A stretch of DNA of 23,363 nucleotides from Paramacrobiotus richtersi (GCA_034698045.1 JAQGAU010000835.1:1-23363), one strand, 5' to 3'. Positions 1 to 11,309 are shown, counted from the stretch's first letter. Made by a program: numbers and translations. The notes: generated by a model from the letters alone, not told the origin.

Positions 1-12
1 CAGGCGCACATT

Positions 13-28
13 TGTGTTTAAACTTTTT
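13..28 (+). repeat. Left arm of a long-spaced inverted repeat
   Basis: Sixteen bases at 13-28 are the exact reverse complement of 1575-1590. Similarity continues more loosely outside the core: a GCGCGC-rich block near 55-62 corresponds to one at 1540-1547. A short hairpin, TGCCGGT...ACCGGCA, lies beside it at about 28-52. This could be a decayed transposon terminus; the window edge prevents a firm call. Confidence 0.4.
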
Positions 29-279
29 GCCGGTCTAGTGACTGAACCGGCAGCTGCGCGCACAAACTGTTTTTTTGTAGTTTTAGACCAACCATTTGTT
101 TATTAGAATCAACATTGCAGCCTTTTGTAGCATATACGTCAGTGACGCAAAAAAATCGCCCGGGAAAGGTCCGAAATGCCAGGGTACTTGCCTTAAAAAC
201 ATTTTAAAGGTATATACTACATAACTTGTTACGTAGCACTGATCTGCGTTGGGACATTTAGTGTTATCAACATTTGCAG

Positions 280-1081
280 TTCCCACTTCCCTGGAATTTC
301 CCAGTCGACAACACAACATTGTGTACTTCGATGTCAGCAGACTGAGCCGCTTTTCTTCACCCAAGATCGAATCGTCGAGCTTGTACGTCTTCGTGGTGGC
401 CGCTTCCGAGTACGAAGCCAGTGCACCGCTGACACTGGGCGTGTATGACCAGACGTTCAACACGACAGTCCCGCCGCGTCGGACATTTTACCACCACCCG
501 GACACCGGTTGCCATTACTGTATTATCAAAACGACATGGACATTGGAGCAGAATCTAATCACCATGGTCAAGGGGATTAACATCACGGAAAGCGGGCAGT
601 GGATCCAGATCCCACTGGGACGATTTCCGCAACGCTGGGTTGATCATCCACTGAAAAATCGCGGACTGGCTGTCTACAATGGTACCTATCCACAGTATAG
701 CTGGGTACAGGCCGGGGAACATGTAGTGATACCGGGTTTGCATAAGGTAGGTGATTTCGCTCATTTATTTTTTTTTTAATTAATTAGGCTTCTACTTTTA
801 ACATTTGCATTTAGATTTTTGTTTTAATTTTTAAGGTTATTGATGAAATAGTTTTCTATGTAAAGTGACCGAAACAAGTGCTTGGGTCAAGTTGGGTGGA
901 AGTATACAGCATTAGTAAGTTTTTGTCGTAAAATAGTTTGATTGTAATAATAAACTCTCACACTGAACGAGACCATTGCGTTATTGACTATAATTTAGAA
1001 GACATTTTGATTCTGTAGGAACCATATCTGCATTTGAAACTCAGCGTTCCGGCTCGAGATGATCGTCCATGTCGCCACTGA
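280..1081 (+). CDS. TGF-beta superfamily prodomain-like protein, 3' part only (two exons)
   Basis: These are the last two exons of a gene entering from the left edge: 280-746 after a ttgcag acceptor, and 1019-1081 after a ctgtag acceptor; the donor at 747 is GTAGGT. Phase is kept and the TGA at 1079-1081 is followed by AATAAA at 1229. No ATG opens the first exon in frame, so it is internal. The product resembles the latency prodomain of secreted TGF-beta ligands. An early strand reads IVYFDVSRLS and a later block reads GQWIQIPLGRFPQRW then NRGLAV, matching the family pattern of a W-containing strand followed by W and N-x-GL. The last exon reads PYLHLKLSVP, like the prodomain end of myostatin/activin types. 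Translation then stops before any furin site or cysteine-knot domain, which I could not find downstream. It may be a truncated paralogue or a misjudged splice. Family call moderate; exon structure fairly sure. Confidence 0.5.
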
Positions 1082-1228
1082 AGACCCCCGCAGGCTTGGA
1101 TGTTGTGTCCATTGAGAAACTGAGTATACACAATTTTTTTATATCACTTTTCAGTACGCAGTATACTGCAACAACATTTGTTCTGTTATGGCGGTTGCTG
1201 TGACGGTTTGATTCACTTTTAGTCCGTT

Positions 1229-1234
1229 AATAAA
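1229..1234 (+). terminator. Polyadenylation signal of the TGF-beta-prodomain gene
   Basis: AATAAA lies 148 nt after the TGA at 1079-1081. It supports the exon at 1019-1081 as the true terminal exon. Confidence 0.45.
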
Positions 1235-3480
1235 GCAGAATTTGGTACTCGGGTTTACTTGCTTTAGTTCACAACTGTATTCTGGTTATAACACATCCGG
1301 AAAATGTTACTTCGATTGCATGCATGCAACTGGAACATGATGTGAGGCATTGTGTCTGTATGTGCCGATCTCCGCGTACTAATTAAGTAGTTATTAACTT
1401 GTAAGCGGAGTTTCTGTGTGTTGTGATAAGTATCGGTAAAAACACAACATCCGCGCACCTGTAAACATTGCATTGCCCTAGCCTCCGTTATGATTTATAA
1501 TAGCCAGGACATCAATTAGCAATGTCCAGAAATCCGTTTGCGCGCGCAACGTCCGATTGTTGCGCAATGGCGGTAAAAAGTTTAAACACATTTTCGTCTC
1601 AAATAACTCAGCGTTTCATCCAAACTTCTTGCAAGTTTCATGATAAATGCACATATATATGATGATCGTTCTGAACCAATCACAGCCCAGAAGCAAGGTA
1701 GATGAGAGCATCGTATACGTATTTTGGCATTAAAAAACATGCAGAATCTCATCTATTGTTAATCTAGTGAAGTGTTTACATCTCGTTTGCTTCTACAAAT
1801 ATAGTGCAGCTAGATTTTTGGAAACCATGTTGTATAAGCATTTCTGTCATCTGCCTTGCCAGAAGTATGTTTCTGAAATTTTAAAATGAATTTCCAAAAT
1901 TTTTAAAGTGTCCGGGTGGAACAGAGCATTTACAGGGCTTCAGCCAAAATGGCCGGTCGAACTGTAGGCAGATGTCCCTGGAGAACGCGGATTACTTACA
2001 AGTTAGGAAGGTTTTTGAAATTACACAAATTTACGCAGGACTGAAGTTCCGCCCCGCCGTCTGAACGGTTTCGTCCGTTCACAGACAAATGTGAATACGG
2101 GGCAGTATGGAATGCCAAGTTCAAACTTTGCATTTTCCGTCTCGAATGCTTTCGACCGGCAATAATGTCTCACCGGGGACGGAAACCCTGTCCAAATAAT
2201 ATCAGGGTGGGCATAACTGACGGTCGCTGCAGTGCTGTACTGGTGTAACTAAACGAGAAAATTGTCTTTTTGGTATTCATGCAGATAGCGCGTGTCAGAC
2301 CGGAAAAGCCGTCCGGCAGGCAAAACTTCCTTCCGGTGTAAGTTTCGCACACCGAAAAAGATTAGTCCAAAAACGGATTTTTTACTAGGATATGGCGTTT
2401 TTTTTGCGTGCATTTTATTAGGCAGTGTGTTTATAATATTTGCCTTTGGAATATCCCTTAGATCGCTAAGCTTTCCCAGTTTCTTCATAATTTTTGTCAT
2501 TTGAGTCGTAGGAAATTGATATTCTAAAGTGCAAACTGAATATTCTTTCCTTGCCTTCGCGTAGTAATACGGTATTATAGATCTAGAGTTAGATAACTTA
2601 CGTATACAGTACGTTGGCACGGGAATTGAAGGCAGAGTCGCCAAAAGCAACCGCGAGTTACCGCACATTATTTCTGTGCTTAACCGCTGAAACAAGTTGA
2701 CGTTCCTCCGCCAGTCCTAAAAAAAGGTTTTTACCATTCGCACAATAATTACCAACAGACCATCTCAAGCCTGTGTCCGCTCCTCACCGATGTCTGCACT
2801 CTGCAGCAATCAGACATAACAGTGGTAAATACATCGCACTAATAAGGGAAACTAAAATAATTGCAGATTTGTAAGATATTAGCGACTAAAATTGCTAAGC
2901 AACCGTTAACGGACGATGAATCGGCCATGGTTCTAAAAATTAATTTAATAGTCGTCCACTTCGCATACTTCCATCGATGAATGGTTTTGAAATGATGATC
3001 GAATATTCTTGGAATTCGAATAAACTTAAAGGCTGTCGGACTTAAAATGTACGAGCACGCTAGAAAATTACCACCGACCAGAAACCTTTAGATGAATACA
3101 TTAACTTCACCGGCATTAAAACGCAGTAAATACTGTGAACACAAACGATAGGTACAGTGTGTACAGCTTTCAACTACAGTCACAAAGGTCATCTTAGCCT
3201 TGATAAGGAGATGCAGATTTTTGAGTTAGAAAGGATCACTTCATGCACAGTGCACATAACGTAATTCTCTTTAGATAGGTACAAAGTCTGACAATACAGA
3301 ATAGTTTCTAAGAGGACCTCGTACGCATAATAATAATACAACCAGTCAATTTTTAGAACCGTTAACAACCGACACCAAGTCGTTAGCAGACCGCATACGG
3401 CTACGCATAATGCGGTTTAGGCATATATAAAACTGAGCAAACTCTAATTATGAGAAATCCACGTGAATGTGTACGTAACT
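1235..3480. other. Intergenic stretch without a recognised gene
   Basis: I see no recognisable protein family, tRNA or array here. One minus-strand frame stays open for about 148 codons (2249-2695). It begins at a plausible ttgtttcag acceptor and has a GTAAGT donor near 2605, so one exon of about 80 nt cannot be excluded. The translation is Lys/Arg-rich and matches no family I know. Other open stretches are short and lack splice or start support. Confidence 0.4.
1575..1590 (-). repeat. Right arm of a long-spaced inverted repeat
   Basis: Exact 16-nt reverse complement of 13-28. The two arms bracket the terminal exons of the TGF-beta-prodomain gene about 1.55 kb apart. No target-site duplication was identified. 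Confidence 0.4.
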
Positions 3481-3485
3481 ACAGG

Positions 3486-3491
3486 TTTATT
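3486..3491 (-). terminator. Polyadenylation signal of the Mesh-like gene
   Basis: AATAAA on the minus strand (TTTATT on plus), 114 nt downstream of the Mesh-like TAA stop at 3605-3607. Confidence 0.6.
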
Positions 3492-3604
3492 GATGTGACA
3501 CAAGTCAGCACAGGGTAACATAATTTTTTGACTTTACTCAAGAACAAACCCAACGGAGGTCTGAAAACAAAGACCCGTTTAAATGTCTGACGAATACAGG
3601 TGCT

Positions 3605-6600
3605 TTAGTTCAAGCTCCTGCCACCAGTATGTGCAAAAAACGCTGCCAAGATGCATACGAAGGAGACTGCGGAAAGACCTGAAAAGAAATTACCAATAAC
3701 GTGAATGCTTCGAAAGACTGCCTTTGACATTTGTTTGAAACTCACTGATTCCATCACATTTCAGCGCTTCACCGCTCCATATCCCTTCGGCGGAGCAGAT
3801 CAGTGTTTCGCTACCGGAAATTTTAGAGATACTTTCGTTTCGACAGGCCAGCTGGACACTCTCTCCGCTCATGAAAGAAGAATTTGACATGATTACAGCT
3901 GATTCGTCCAGAGTGGGATAACCGCAGCTGATCACTACGATAAAACACAGTTACGTAACATACGGCACAAGGAATAACAATCAGATCTGGAAGCACAACA
4001 ATGAAATCGATCAATTAGATCTATTGTTAAAACAATTGTCGGAGGTTACGTACCAATATTTGTCGATGTATTGAACTCCTCTTCCATAACTGCCACGAAT
4101 GTTTTCGTCGCTTGGCCCATTCGTAACAAGCCGGTTGCGGCAATATCGAACATGCATTCCGCATTAGAACCACACACTTCTTCCGCTTCTCGTTTCAGAG
4201 TTTCATTCTGTATCTCTGGCGCTTCAAACAGCGGACGGAAAACGAGGTTGTTGATGCTCTCGTATGTTTCCGGTGGTTGGTATTCGAACAGGGATTCTTC
4301 CTTTTCTACTCTCCCTACAAAATTATTCTTAATTCAAGTCAAACTGCCACATAACCACACTTTTAAAACGTTTCGTACATGTTTCTCCGAACAGTGTAAA
4401 GATGGTTTCGGTACTGGAGTTCTGCGAAAGCGGGGCCGTTTGATTTCGCGGCCAAAGGTCATCGCTGGGATCATCATTCCATCGGCCCAGTAGTCCAGAA
4501 CTCTGTGAATTCTTGTAGTTACTGGGAAGGGACACTTGGAACTGTAGCACAGAGTCCACTTCCTCGATCTCCACCAGGATACCCAGCGCTAACTGGGAGC
4601 TGACTTTTTTCAGAGCGGAATTATTCTGTCGCTCCAAATGTATTATAGAATCTGCCAAGAATAGCACCTGTTCTTCATATTTATCAACATGTGGGTTACT
4701 GCGTCTGTTTGCGCTGACAATTTATTGGGCATACCGTCAAAAACAACCAATGTGGAGACCTCGTCGAGATCGACGCCTTCTCTGTTGAGATACAAGTTCA
4801 AGCCTTCCCCACGTGAACTGATGCTGATCTGGAGCGTTGTGTTACCCACACGTAAGGCTATGCCAGACCATACCGTGGCTCGTAGATCAGTTCCTAAGAA
4901 GCGCAAATCATCTTGGAACCTCGCTAAATGCAACAGATTCGCTAACTAGCAGCGCACAACTCAAGGTTGTAATGACCACAACGTGTATGGTCGACCCTCA
5001 GGTTACTTTGAGTTTATCCCTTACAAACGCTCCGTGGTCCAGTCTGAATGTGCCCTGCGTACCTTGAGCAGATTTTGCTTGGGCGGTCCGACCTTGAACC
5101 ATAATGACATTCGGAATCTCAAGAAGGACATATTCTCCAAGTCCGTTAAAAGTGTATCGGAATCCGTCGTATGTTTGAATATGAGGGTCCCCAAATCCAA
5201 CAGCTAAAACGCTCTATCTATGACGCGTTATTAATGCAGCAGCCTGGAGAATTCTACCTGGGCGTGGCGGTACATAGCACCGCGAAGATCCACCCTTCCT
5301 AACGTCCCTAAATCTTCTGCACCCTTGACTGTTCCAGTTCACCGTACCGCAACACTTTTTCAACGGGAGCCTATCCGTTATGGCCTCCTCCAGTTTCTTT
5401 GCAATCCACACCAGACCAGAGTCCAAATCCCCTCCTAGTCGATCACCAACTAGCAACGTAACTCTTCCGCCGCCCGGATGACTGTTAGCTAGAATGAGGT
5501 TGGCGTTGTCTCCGTAACAGCACTGTTGTTGGTATTTGCGAGAAACTGTCGGAGCCACAACGCACAAGATGGATCCGGGATTCTCGGCACAGGGACCTAT
5601 CGGCCAGAAGGTGCTATCGGCTGTGAAGAAGCGGTTACAGGAGCTGGTGCTTGTGAGGGGACTTTCAACAGAGAAGCGGGCACGGTCTAGGCGGGCTTGG
5701 TTGGCATTGGGTGGGCATCCGGGGAAATCTTCGCAGTCATCGGAGTTGTACCTGAAAACAGTACAATTCAGCTTTCGAATTTTACTGCATGTTGTACGAA
5801 CGTAACAGGAAGTGTGATACGAACCGGTAAACAACCGATTATAGGGACAACCGGTAAATATATGCAGAGACGTGCCGGAACTTCGAAGATAAATACATTT
5901 CACAAGCTAAACTGAACTAATTCATCTTTACGTAACAAACTACGTCTGTAAGAGCACATGTTACCAACAAAATACGTGCATAATCTGAATGTACTAATTA
6001 TATAATCTGAGTTTACGAAAGTTTCTGATGCGTTTCATTGACACAAACGAGCGAGTGTGACCAGAAAACTGTAAAGACCCCAAAGCCATGAAAAGAACCG
6101 ATTAACTATGCAGTGTATATCGGAATAATTTACCTTAAAAGTTCGCGCTCTGCGGCCGCCCAGCACGCGCAAAAGTTCTCCTGAGAAGTACACCGCAGCA
6201 CTTGCGTCATTAAATTATGGCGTTCAGTGTGCCCCTCAAGGTATTTCGTCCAGTGAGCACTATCGAACAAGCTCGACAGTCCCTTGTACAACGGGATAAG
6301 TTCAACAGCTTGCTCGCCGAACAACGGCTGAAGCGTCCTTCGAATCGAATAGGTGAGCACTTTTCCAATATGCTCATACGCATCTGGAAGATCATCCCGG
6401 CTGGATGGGCCAACCAACCGTTCCAAAAGGTCAAGATCGAACAATGGCGACCATAAGGATACGGGAAGGACGGTTTGGTTATAAGACGCATTGTCGATGG
6501 AAGTTGCATTTTTCACGGCATCTTTCATGACACGAAGCGCACCGCGAAGAAATGTGAATTTTTCGTTGGGAAAATCGGGTCGCTGGAGCGGAATTTTTGA

Positions 6601-9475
6601 TAGGATGTTGATATCCATTCTACCTGTGTTCAGCGCTGACGGGACCAGGGGGATGAAGATGGTGCGAACATCTTTTGTGATATCAGAACCACTGCGAAAA
6701 GGTAAGCGTTTAGAAGGTGGAGAGTGAACATGTCTTTTGTGCTATTTACCTTATGTACCATCCAATTAAATCAATTGCCACTTTAGAATCATTCTGTGCA
6801 GCATCCAAATCGGCATCAATTTCGTAGGGATTCCACTGTAATTGCATTTTCACTCTGCCCACTTGGGATTCCCATAAGTGCTGGTCAAGCAGTCTGACCG
6901 AGTGTGTGGATTGATCTGTTGAATAATAATACAACTTTCGTCAACCTTTGCAGGAAAGCATAGATCCTCCGCTTACCGAATGTGTAGGTCGACATATAGG
7001 GAAACGAAGTGCCGTTGTCTACCGAAACGCTCAACTGAATTGTGCCGACGTATCCTGGAGTGGGCGGGACGCATCGTATTGATGTTGAACTGTGCTGCCT
7101 TCCGGGCAGATTGGCGCTGCCGAACTTGCAGATAATCTGGTCGGTTGGTGTTGCTTCATCGAAGCAGATTCCACTGACAATGACCTCATTACCCCCCATC
7201 ACCGGGCCGAATTTGGGACTGACGGTGACCAAACTATCTGATCAGATAGATGCTTTCATGAAAGCATAACCATACTGTTCACTACAAGTCCTTCGCCCGC
7301 TTGGCAGCTTACTTGTTTGATTGCTGCAGTCTACCCCGACAATCTCATCTCCATCCAGTCGGAAGATCCAGCGACCAGGTACCCCGGTGTTCGAATCGGA
7401 TAACACGTTCCCCAAGTTGGCCGTTCCCGATCCTTCAATTTCCCGGTAATATTGGCCGTCGAAGCGGTTGAATCCAGCTGCCCGGAAAGGTTAACTTTTA
7501 CTGGGATAACAGTTAGATCATGAGTAAGTAGTTTAGCTCGTATTTTAACAAGTAATGCATGCATAACGCATAACCATCGGCTAACCAATTGCATGTGCGG
7601 TGTTGTGCACAATCCACTCCAGAGTATCGTAGTTAAAAATGGAAAACGAGTATCGTCCATCGGTAGCCAGGACGATTTGGAACGTATTTGTCGGGTTGCT
7701 CTACAAAAAGTGCTCGAGTTTTTCAGTTAGCGGAATAAGTAGTTGGAAACTTGTAGTTATACTGGAAAGTAAATCACTTACTGCACTACAGGATGTTCCA
7801 AATCGGACAACCTTGGAATACGTGAGGACAAGCACCCACTGGGCACGGAACGTCCGATAGCGTGCGTCGTACGCTCTGTCAAAATACGATAAGCATATCG
7901 CTAAATGATTCCATATGGCGTCATACTAACAAGGGGACAATCCCAGGCCCCAAATTCAGAAAAATTTGAAAACTCTTAGGCAAACATAGACTGACCCGTT
8001 GAACTTAAAACAAATATTTCTGGCTGCTGTGAAGCAGCTGGGCTTCTTTGGGGGTAACTTGCATACTAACGTGTTACGAATACTGTAGTCTGTTACATAC
8101 GATACAAGGAGAAGGCATGTCAGCTAAAGTTCATTTCAATCAGGTACCGGCTCGCTTCTTCGGTTTCAATCAAAATGATTAATTTTAAGACATTTCAGCA
8201 CGACAAGCAACAGCGAATGGGGAGAAAATTAGTCGCCCCAAGAGGTTGCTGGAGCTCAATTCTACAGCGGGTATTTTATTAAAAACCAAAAGGGCTGTGT
8301 ATAATAGCAGTTCTCGCAACCTTTTGAGGCGACTCATTTTCTGCCTTATTCGCTGTTGCTTATCGTGTTGAAATATCCTACAATTTAAAATCATTTCGAT
8401 TATAACCGGAGAAGCGACCCGGTACCTGATAGAATAAAACTTTATCTGGCATGCCTTGTAGTTGTATGGTATGCGTAACGTACTACCGTATTCGTAATAC
8501 ATCAGTATGCAAATTACCCCCACTGGGGCCCAGCTGCTTTACAGCAGCCAGAAATATTTTTTTTAAGTTCAGTGGGTCATTCTATGTTTGCATAAAAGCT
8601 TTCAAATTTTTCTGAATTTGGGGCCTGGGATTGTTCCCTTGTAAATCGTTTGCCGATTCATATACACGAAAGCAAATACGGATTGCCGCAGAGCGACGCC
8701 CTATTAGTTTAGTTTGGTATGTGAATTGTGAAGGATTTATCATGCCGAAGTTCGAACAACTTACCTAATCTGGTTCGATACCCCCTGGAGTACAGGAGAG
8801 CCTTGGTCAGTTATCTCCCGGTAAAAGATATTGTTATTCAAGTTCCCTCCGGGTAAGCTGCTGCAGTCATGGCGAGGATCGATGTCCGACCAAAACGCAC
8901 ACAAGAGGGAAACGCCTTGCACAGGAAAACTGGATGGAACGAAGCTGGTGTATCCCTGGTTAAAACTGATGAAACCATTGGTTCCCAACTGTAAAGCTAA
9001 GTTATTAACTTCGATCCCGATTAGTCCTGTTCGACACCGCCAAACCGCATCTTCCGCATCCACTAGATTTGTTAGATCTACTATAAATTACGATGGTCAA
9101 CACGTATAATCTGACAAGATATCGTATCGCTCAGCATTTGTTTTACCATTAAAGTTGAGCTAATCAACAACAAAAAAACAAAAAAATCTAAGCGAAACGT
9201 GAACGGTATTCGTCTACAGAAGACAGAGAGGTCAGAGACACCAGCGTCTTAGGCTTGAGTGTCAAGAAAAGCTATCTGTAACTTACAAATAGCTCGTTAT
9301 AGGTATGTTCCAGGAAGACAAATGGATGAATAATGGCCACATGGGCAAAAGCATCATCGGCCTTCTGGACCATGCGATCACCCACGGACTCGCCGAATGG
9401 CTCCAATGGCGCAGCCTGAACGGAAAACTGGAAAGCCAAGGAAACCCATAATACTGATTTCAAGAATACTTCCAT
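3605..9475 (-). CDS. mesh: Mesh / SUSD2-type adhesion protein (NIDO, IPT/TIG, AMOP, VWD, sushi)
   Basis: Fifteen exons, upper to lower: 9475-9287, 8988-8765, 7875-7782, 7700-7586, 7477-7313, 7237-6977, 6915-6750, 6691-6134, 5751-5258, 5203-5025, 4945-4735, 4672-4379, 4314-4054, 3934-3746, 3678-3605. Together they give 1,157 aa, with all phases closing. Residues 1-21 are a signal peptide ([11 protein letters not shown]...). NIDO spans about 64-260 ([41 protein letters not shown]); IPT/TIG 266-349 ([14 protein letters not shown]); AMOP about 578-755 (CYVPPRP end); VWD about 756-985 ([27 protein letters not shown], ending near FGETWRVE); sushi 1072-1133. A final hydrophobic segment follows. This order is that of Drosophila Mesh, a smooth septate-junction protein of gut epithelium. 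The 4673-4734 intron is the least certain join; the first NIDO acceptor (8989) was chosen by phase and homology. Orthology is inferred from domain order. Confidence 0.9.
7930..8641. mobile_element. 712-bp palindromic MITE, copy 1 (PIF/Harbinger-like)
   Basis: The element lies in the Mesh intron 7876-8764. It begins CAAGGGGACAATCCC and ends with the near-perfect reverse complement. A TAA triplet stands on each side (7927-7929 and 8642-8644), matching the 3-bp TWA target duplication of PIF/Harbinger elements. The outer 140 bp of the arms are roughly 90% identical. Similarity continues to the centre near 8285, so the whole element is one foldback. It has no transposase. The apparent open frame on the minus strand at 8185-8523 is element sequence, not a gene. 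Copy 2 at 10347-11055 shares the arms, including the segment with CTGGCTGCTGTGAAGCAGCT. Confidence 0.8.
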
Positions 9476-10287
9476 GTTCAAAGGTAGGACGACAATACTG
9501 TCTGCACTGCACACCGATACAAGAATAAATCAAAGTAACAACATAGGCTTGCATTCAAATAGGAAACGCGTTACCGAACAGGCACCGTTGTCATTCAGTT
9601 ATCACCCGGATTACGCGGTTTATCAGTGGATGAGTCAACCACAACAATGAAGATCAATAAAGGTATCAGTAGGTTTTACAAGCGAGCGTAGGAATTGTTC
9701 TGCTGATCGCAAATGGCTTTCATTCTGACATGCTGTGATAAGGCTTTCGCGGATATTTGTGAGCTGTGACCACTGATTACTGTTCTGACCAAGCCTTTCG
9801 GTCATCCGGTGCAGACTGTGCAGCTCTGTAGAAGACAGTAGAAGCACTGCGCATCGGCGCATCTTCACAGACAGACAGGCTTATGAGTCACGTACCAAAT
9901 TACCCACAGATGCGCGTTACATACAAGACGATCGCAGTTCCAATTCGAGAAACTGGCGGCTCCTGCAGTCTGCCAACCGGAAATTAGTAGTTAAGGTTAT
10001 GAAAACAGTAAAACAACGTAATCCCATTTACTTACTGTTGTCGTAATGAAATTTACACAACTTTTCCTATGTTTTTGCTATTTTTTATCACGTGCTCTCA
10101 TCCCAGTGATTTTGTTATTGAGGCGCGCCAGTGCACCATCCTCCCATGTTTTTATAAGACAACCGTTAAAAGCCACCGCGTAAATAGGTGACCCCAGTAT
10201 GTAATTAGATCTGCCAGCCTTAGAAGCGCGTTTTCAGGGTACAATGGAGAATATAGACGTAAGCAGCAAAAGCGATATAAGATATAA
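9476..10287. other. Upstream region of the Mesh-like gene; no recognised gene
   Basis: This 0.8-kb stretch lies upstream of the Mesh-like start codon and should hold its 5' UTR and promoter; I cannot point to a TATA box or initiator. A minus-strand frame from an ATG at 9862 runs 76 codons with a helix-like, Leu/Arg-rich translation. It has no family match or splice support. From about 10200 to 10287 the plus strand may be further decayed retroelement sequence. Confidence 0.35.
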
Positions 10288-11255
10288 ACGAAAGCAGCAG
10301 CAAAAGCGCGCGAGGTGGCCAAAAGAAGACACTGTACCGAACTGGCCAGGGAACTACATATTTCAGGCGCCATATTCAAAAAATTCCGAAAACGCTGTTG
10401 TAGACTCAGAGTGACCCTATGAACTCCACAAAAATATTTCTGGCTGCTGTGAAGCAGCTGGGCCCCTTGGGGGTAATAGTGTATTGTAATGTATACAGTA
10501 TGCAATGTACTGTATGTTATGCATGCCGCACAACGGTACGGCTAGCTAAATCTCGTTTTAATCCGTAATTTTAAACTCCTCAAATTAGAATCAAAAACTT
10601 ACTTTAAAGTGAGTTCAGCCTGATCAGCAAAATCGAAAGGGGCAGAAACTACGTCGCCCAAAGTTTTTGCGGGAGCTAATAATATACAACAACACTGTTC
10701 CCGTATTGTTTCATAAAAGGATATCGTTTATCGGAATATATGGGACTCCAAAAAAGCGTGAAAATGTTCAAGGAACAAAACGAGTATTTAGCTTAATTGA
10801 GCTTAAGGTTTGCTCCTAATGTTTATGGAGTCTGAAAGTATCTGATTAAAGCAAGCTTGGCCGGCCGGGTCTACGGTTTGCATTCATACACTGGAAGTAT
10901 TTTCTGCTGTATACACTGCAATGCACGATTACCCCCAAGTGGGCCAGCTACTTCACAGCGGCCAGAAATTTGTTCTTAAAGTTCACAGGGTCCATCTGAG
11001 TCCGCATACATGTTTTGGGAATTTTTTGAATATGGGGCCTGAAATAGTTCCCTTGTGAGTGTACAGTATGAATTTGTGCCGTTAGCTTTTGTAACCTTTG
11101 GTATCTGGGGTGAGGATGCTGTTGATCTTGGGCGCCAGTTGCGTATAGTTAAAGAGCCGCGGGCGTCTTCGTTTCATTATCAAGGGATTAGCACTGAAAC
11201 GCAGATCGGTAACGCGTTATGTGTACTGGAAACTTTTGGGAATAGTGACGGGTGA
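10288..11255 (+). pseudogene. Decayed retrotransposon ORF end (RT C-terminal tail), interrupted by a MITE
   Basis: Two plus-strand pieces resemble the tail that follows the reverse-transcriptase domain in many animal retroelements. The first, 10288-10346, reads KAAAKAREVAKRRHCTELA, like the basic linker ending in KY-x-x-L. The second, about 11056-11255, contains YEFVPLAFVTFG, then DLGRQL, then IGNALCVLETF. These match the usual order FVPVAFETLG, DLGRRI, IQRGNAxCVxxTF. The 709-bp MITE copy 2 sits exactly between them. An in-frame TAA just upstream (10285-10287) shows decay. AATAAA occurs at 11310, just after the stop. The match is from memory of the family pattern, and I do not assign a clade. 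Confidence 0.6.
10347..11055. mobile_element. 709-bp MITE, copy 2 of the same family
   Basis: The left end CAGGGAAC... and right end ...GTTCCCTTG are inverted. The arms share with copy 1 the internal block around CTGGCTGCTGTGAAGCAGCTGG and the GGGGGTAAT motif, in the same order and spacing. The length nearly equals copy 1 (712 bp). The outer arms are inverted repeats, but the centre is much more diverged than in copy 1. No clear target duplication is visible, consistent with greater age. It splits the retroelement tail. Confidence 0.7.
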
Positions 11256-11309
11256 AGCATTCTTGCTTATCTCTTCTTGACAAGTTGACATGTTATGCTG
11301 GTTGCCCTC

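Noticed and set aside
249-279. Start of the first plus-strand open frame taken as a gene start
   Set aside because: The first codon is TTG, not ATG, and an acceptor ends at 279; the coding part is an internal exon.
83-463. 126-codon minus-strand open frame
   Set aside because: It overlaps the TGF-beta-prodomain exon antisense; no family match and the plus frame has splice and homology support.
7639-7860. 73-codon plus-strand open frame
   Set aside because: Antisense to Mesh exons 7586-7700 and 7782-7875, whose NIDO motifs and splice phases are clear.
8185-8523. 112-codon minus-strand open frame
   Set aside because: Lies wholly within the palindromic MITE copy 1; the frame follows from the foldback sequence and has no family resemblance.
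9635-9868. 77-codon minus-strand open frame upstream of Mesh
   Set aside because: No splice, signal or family support; possibly 5' UTR or chance.
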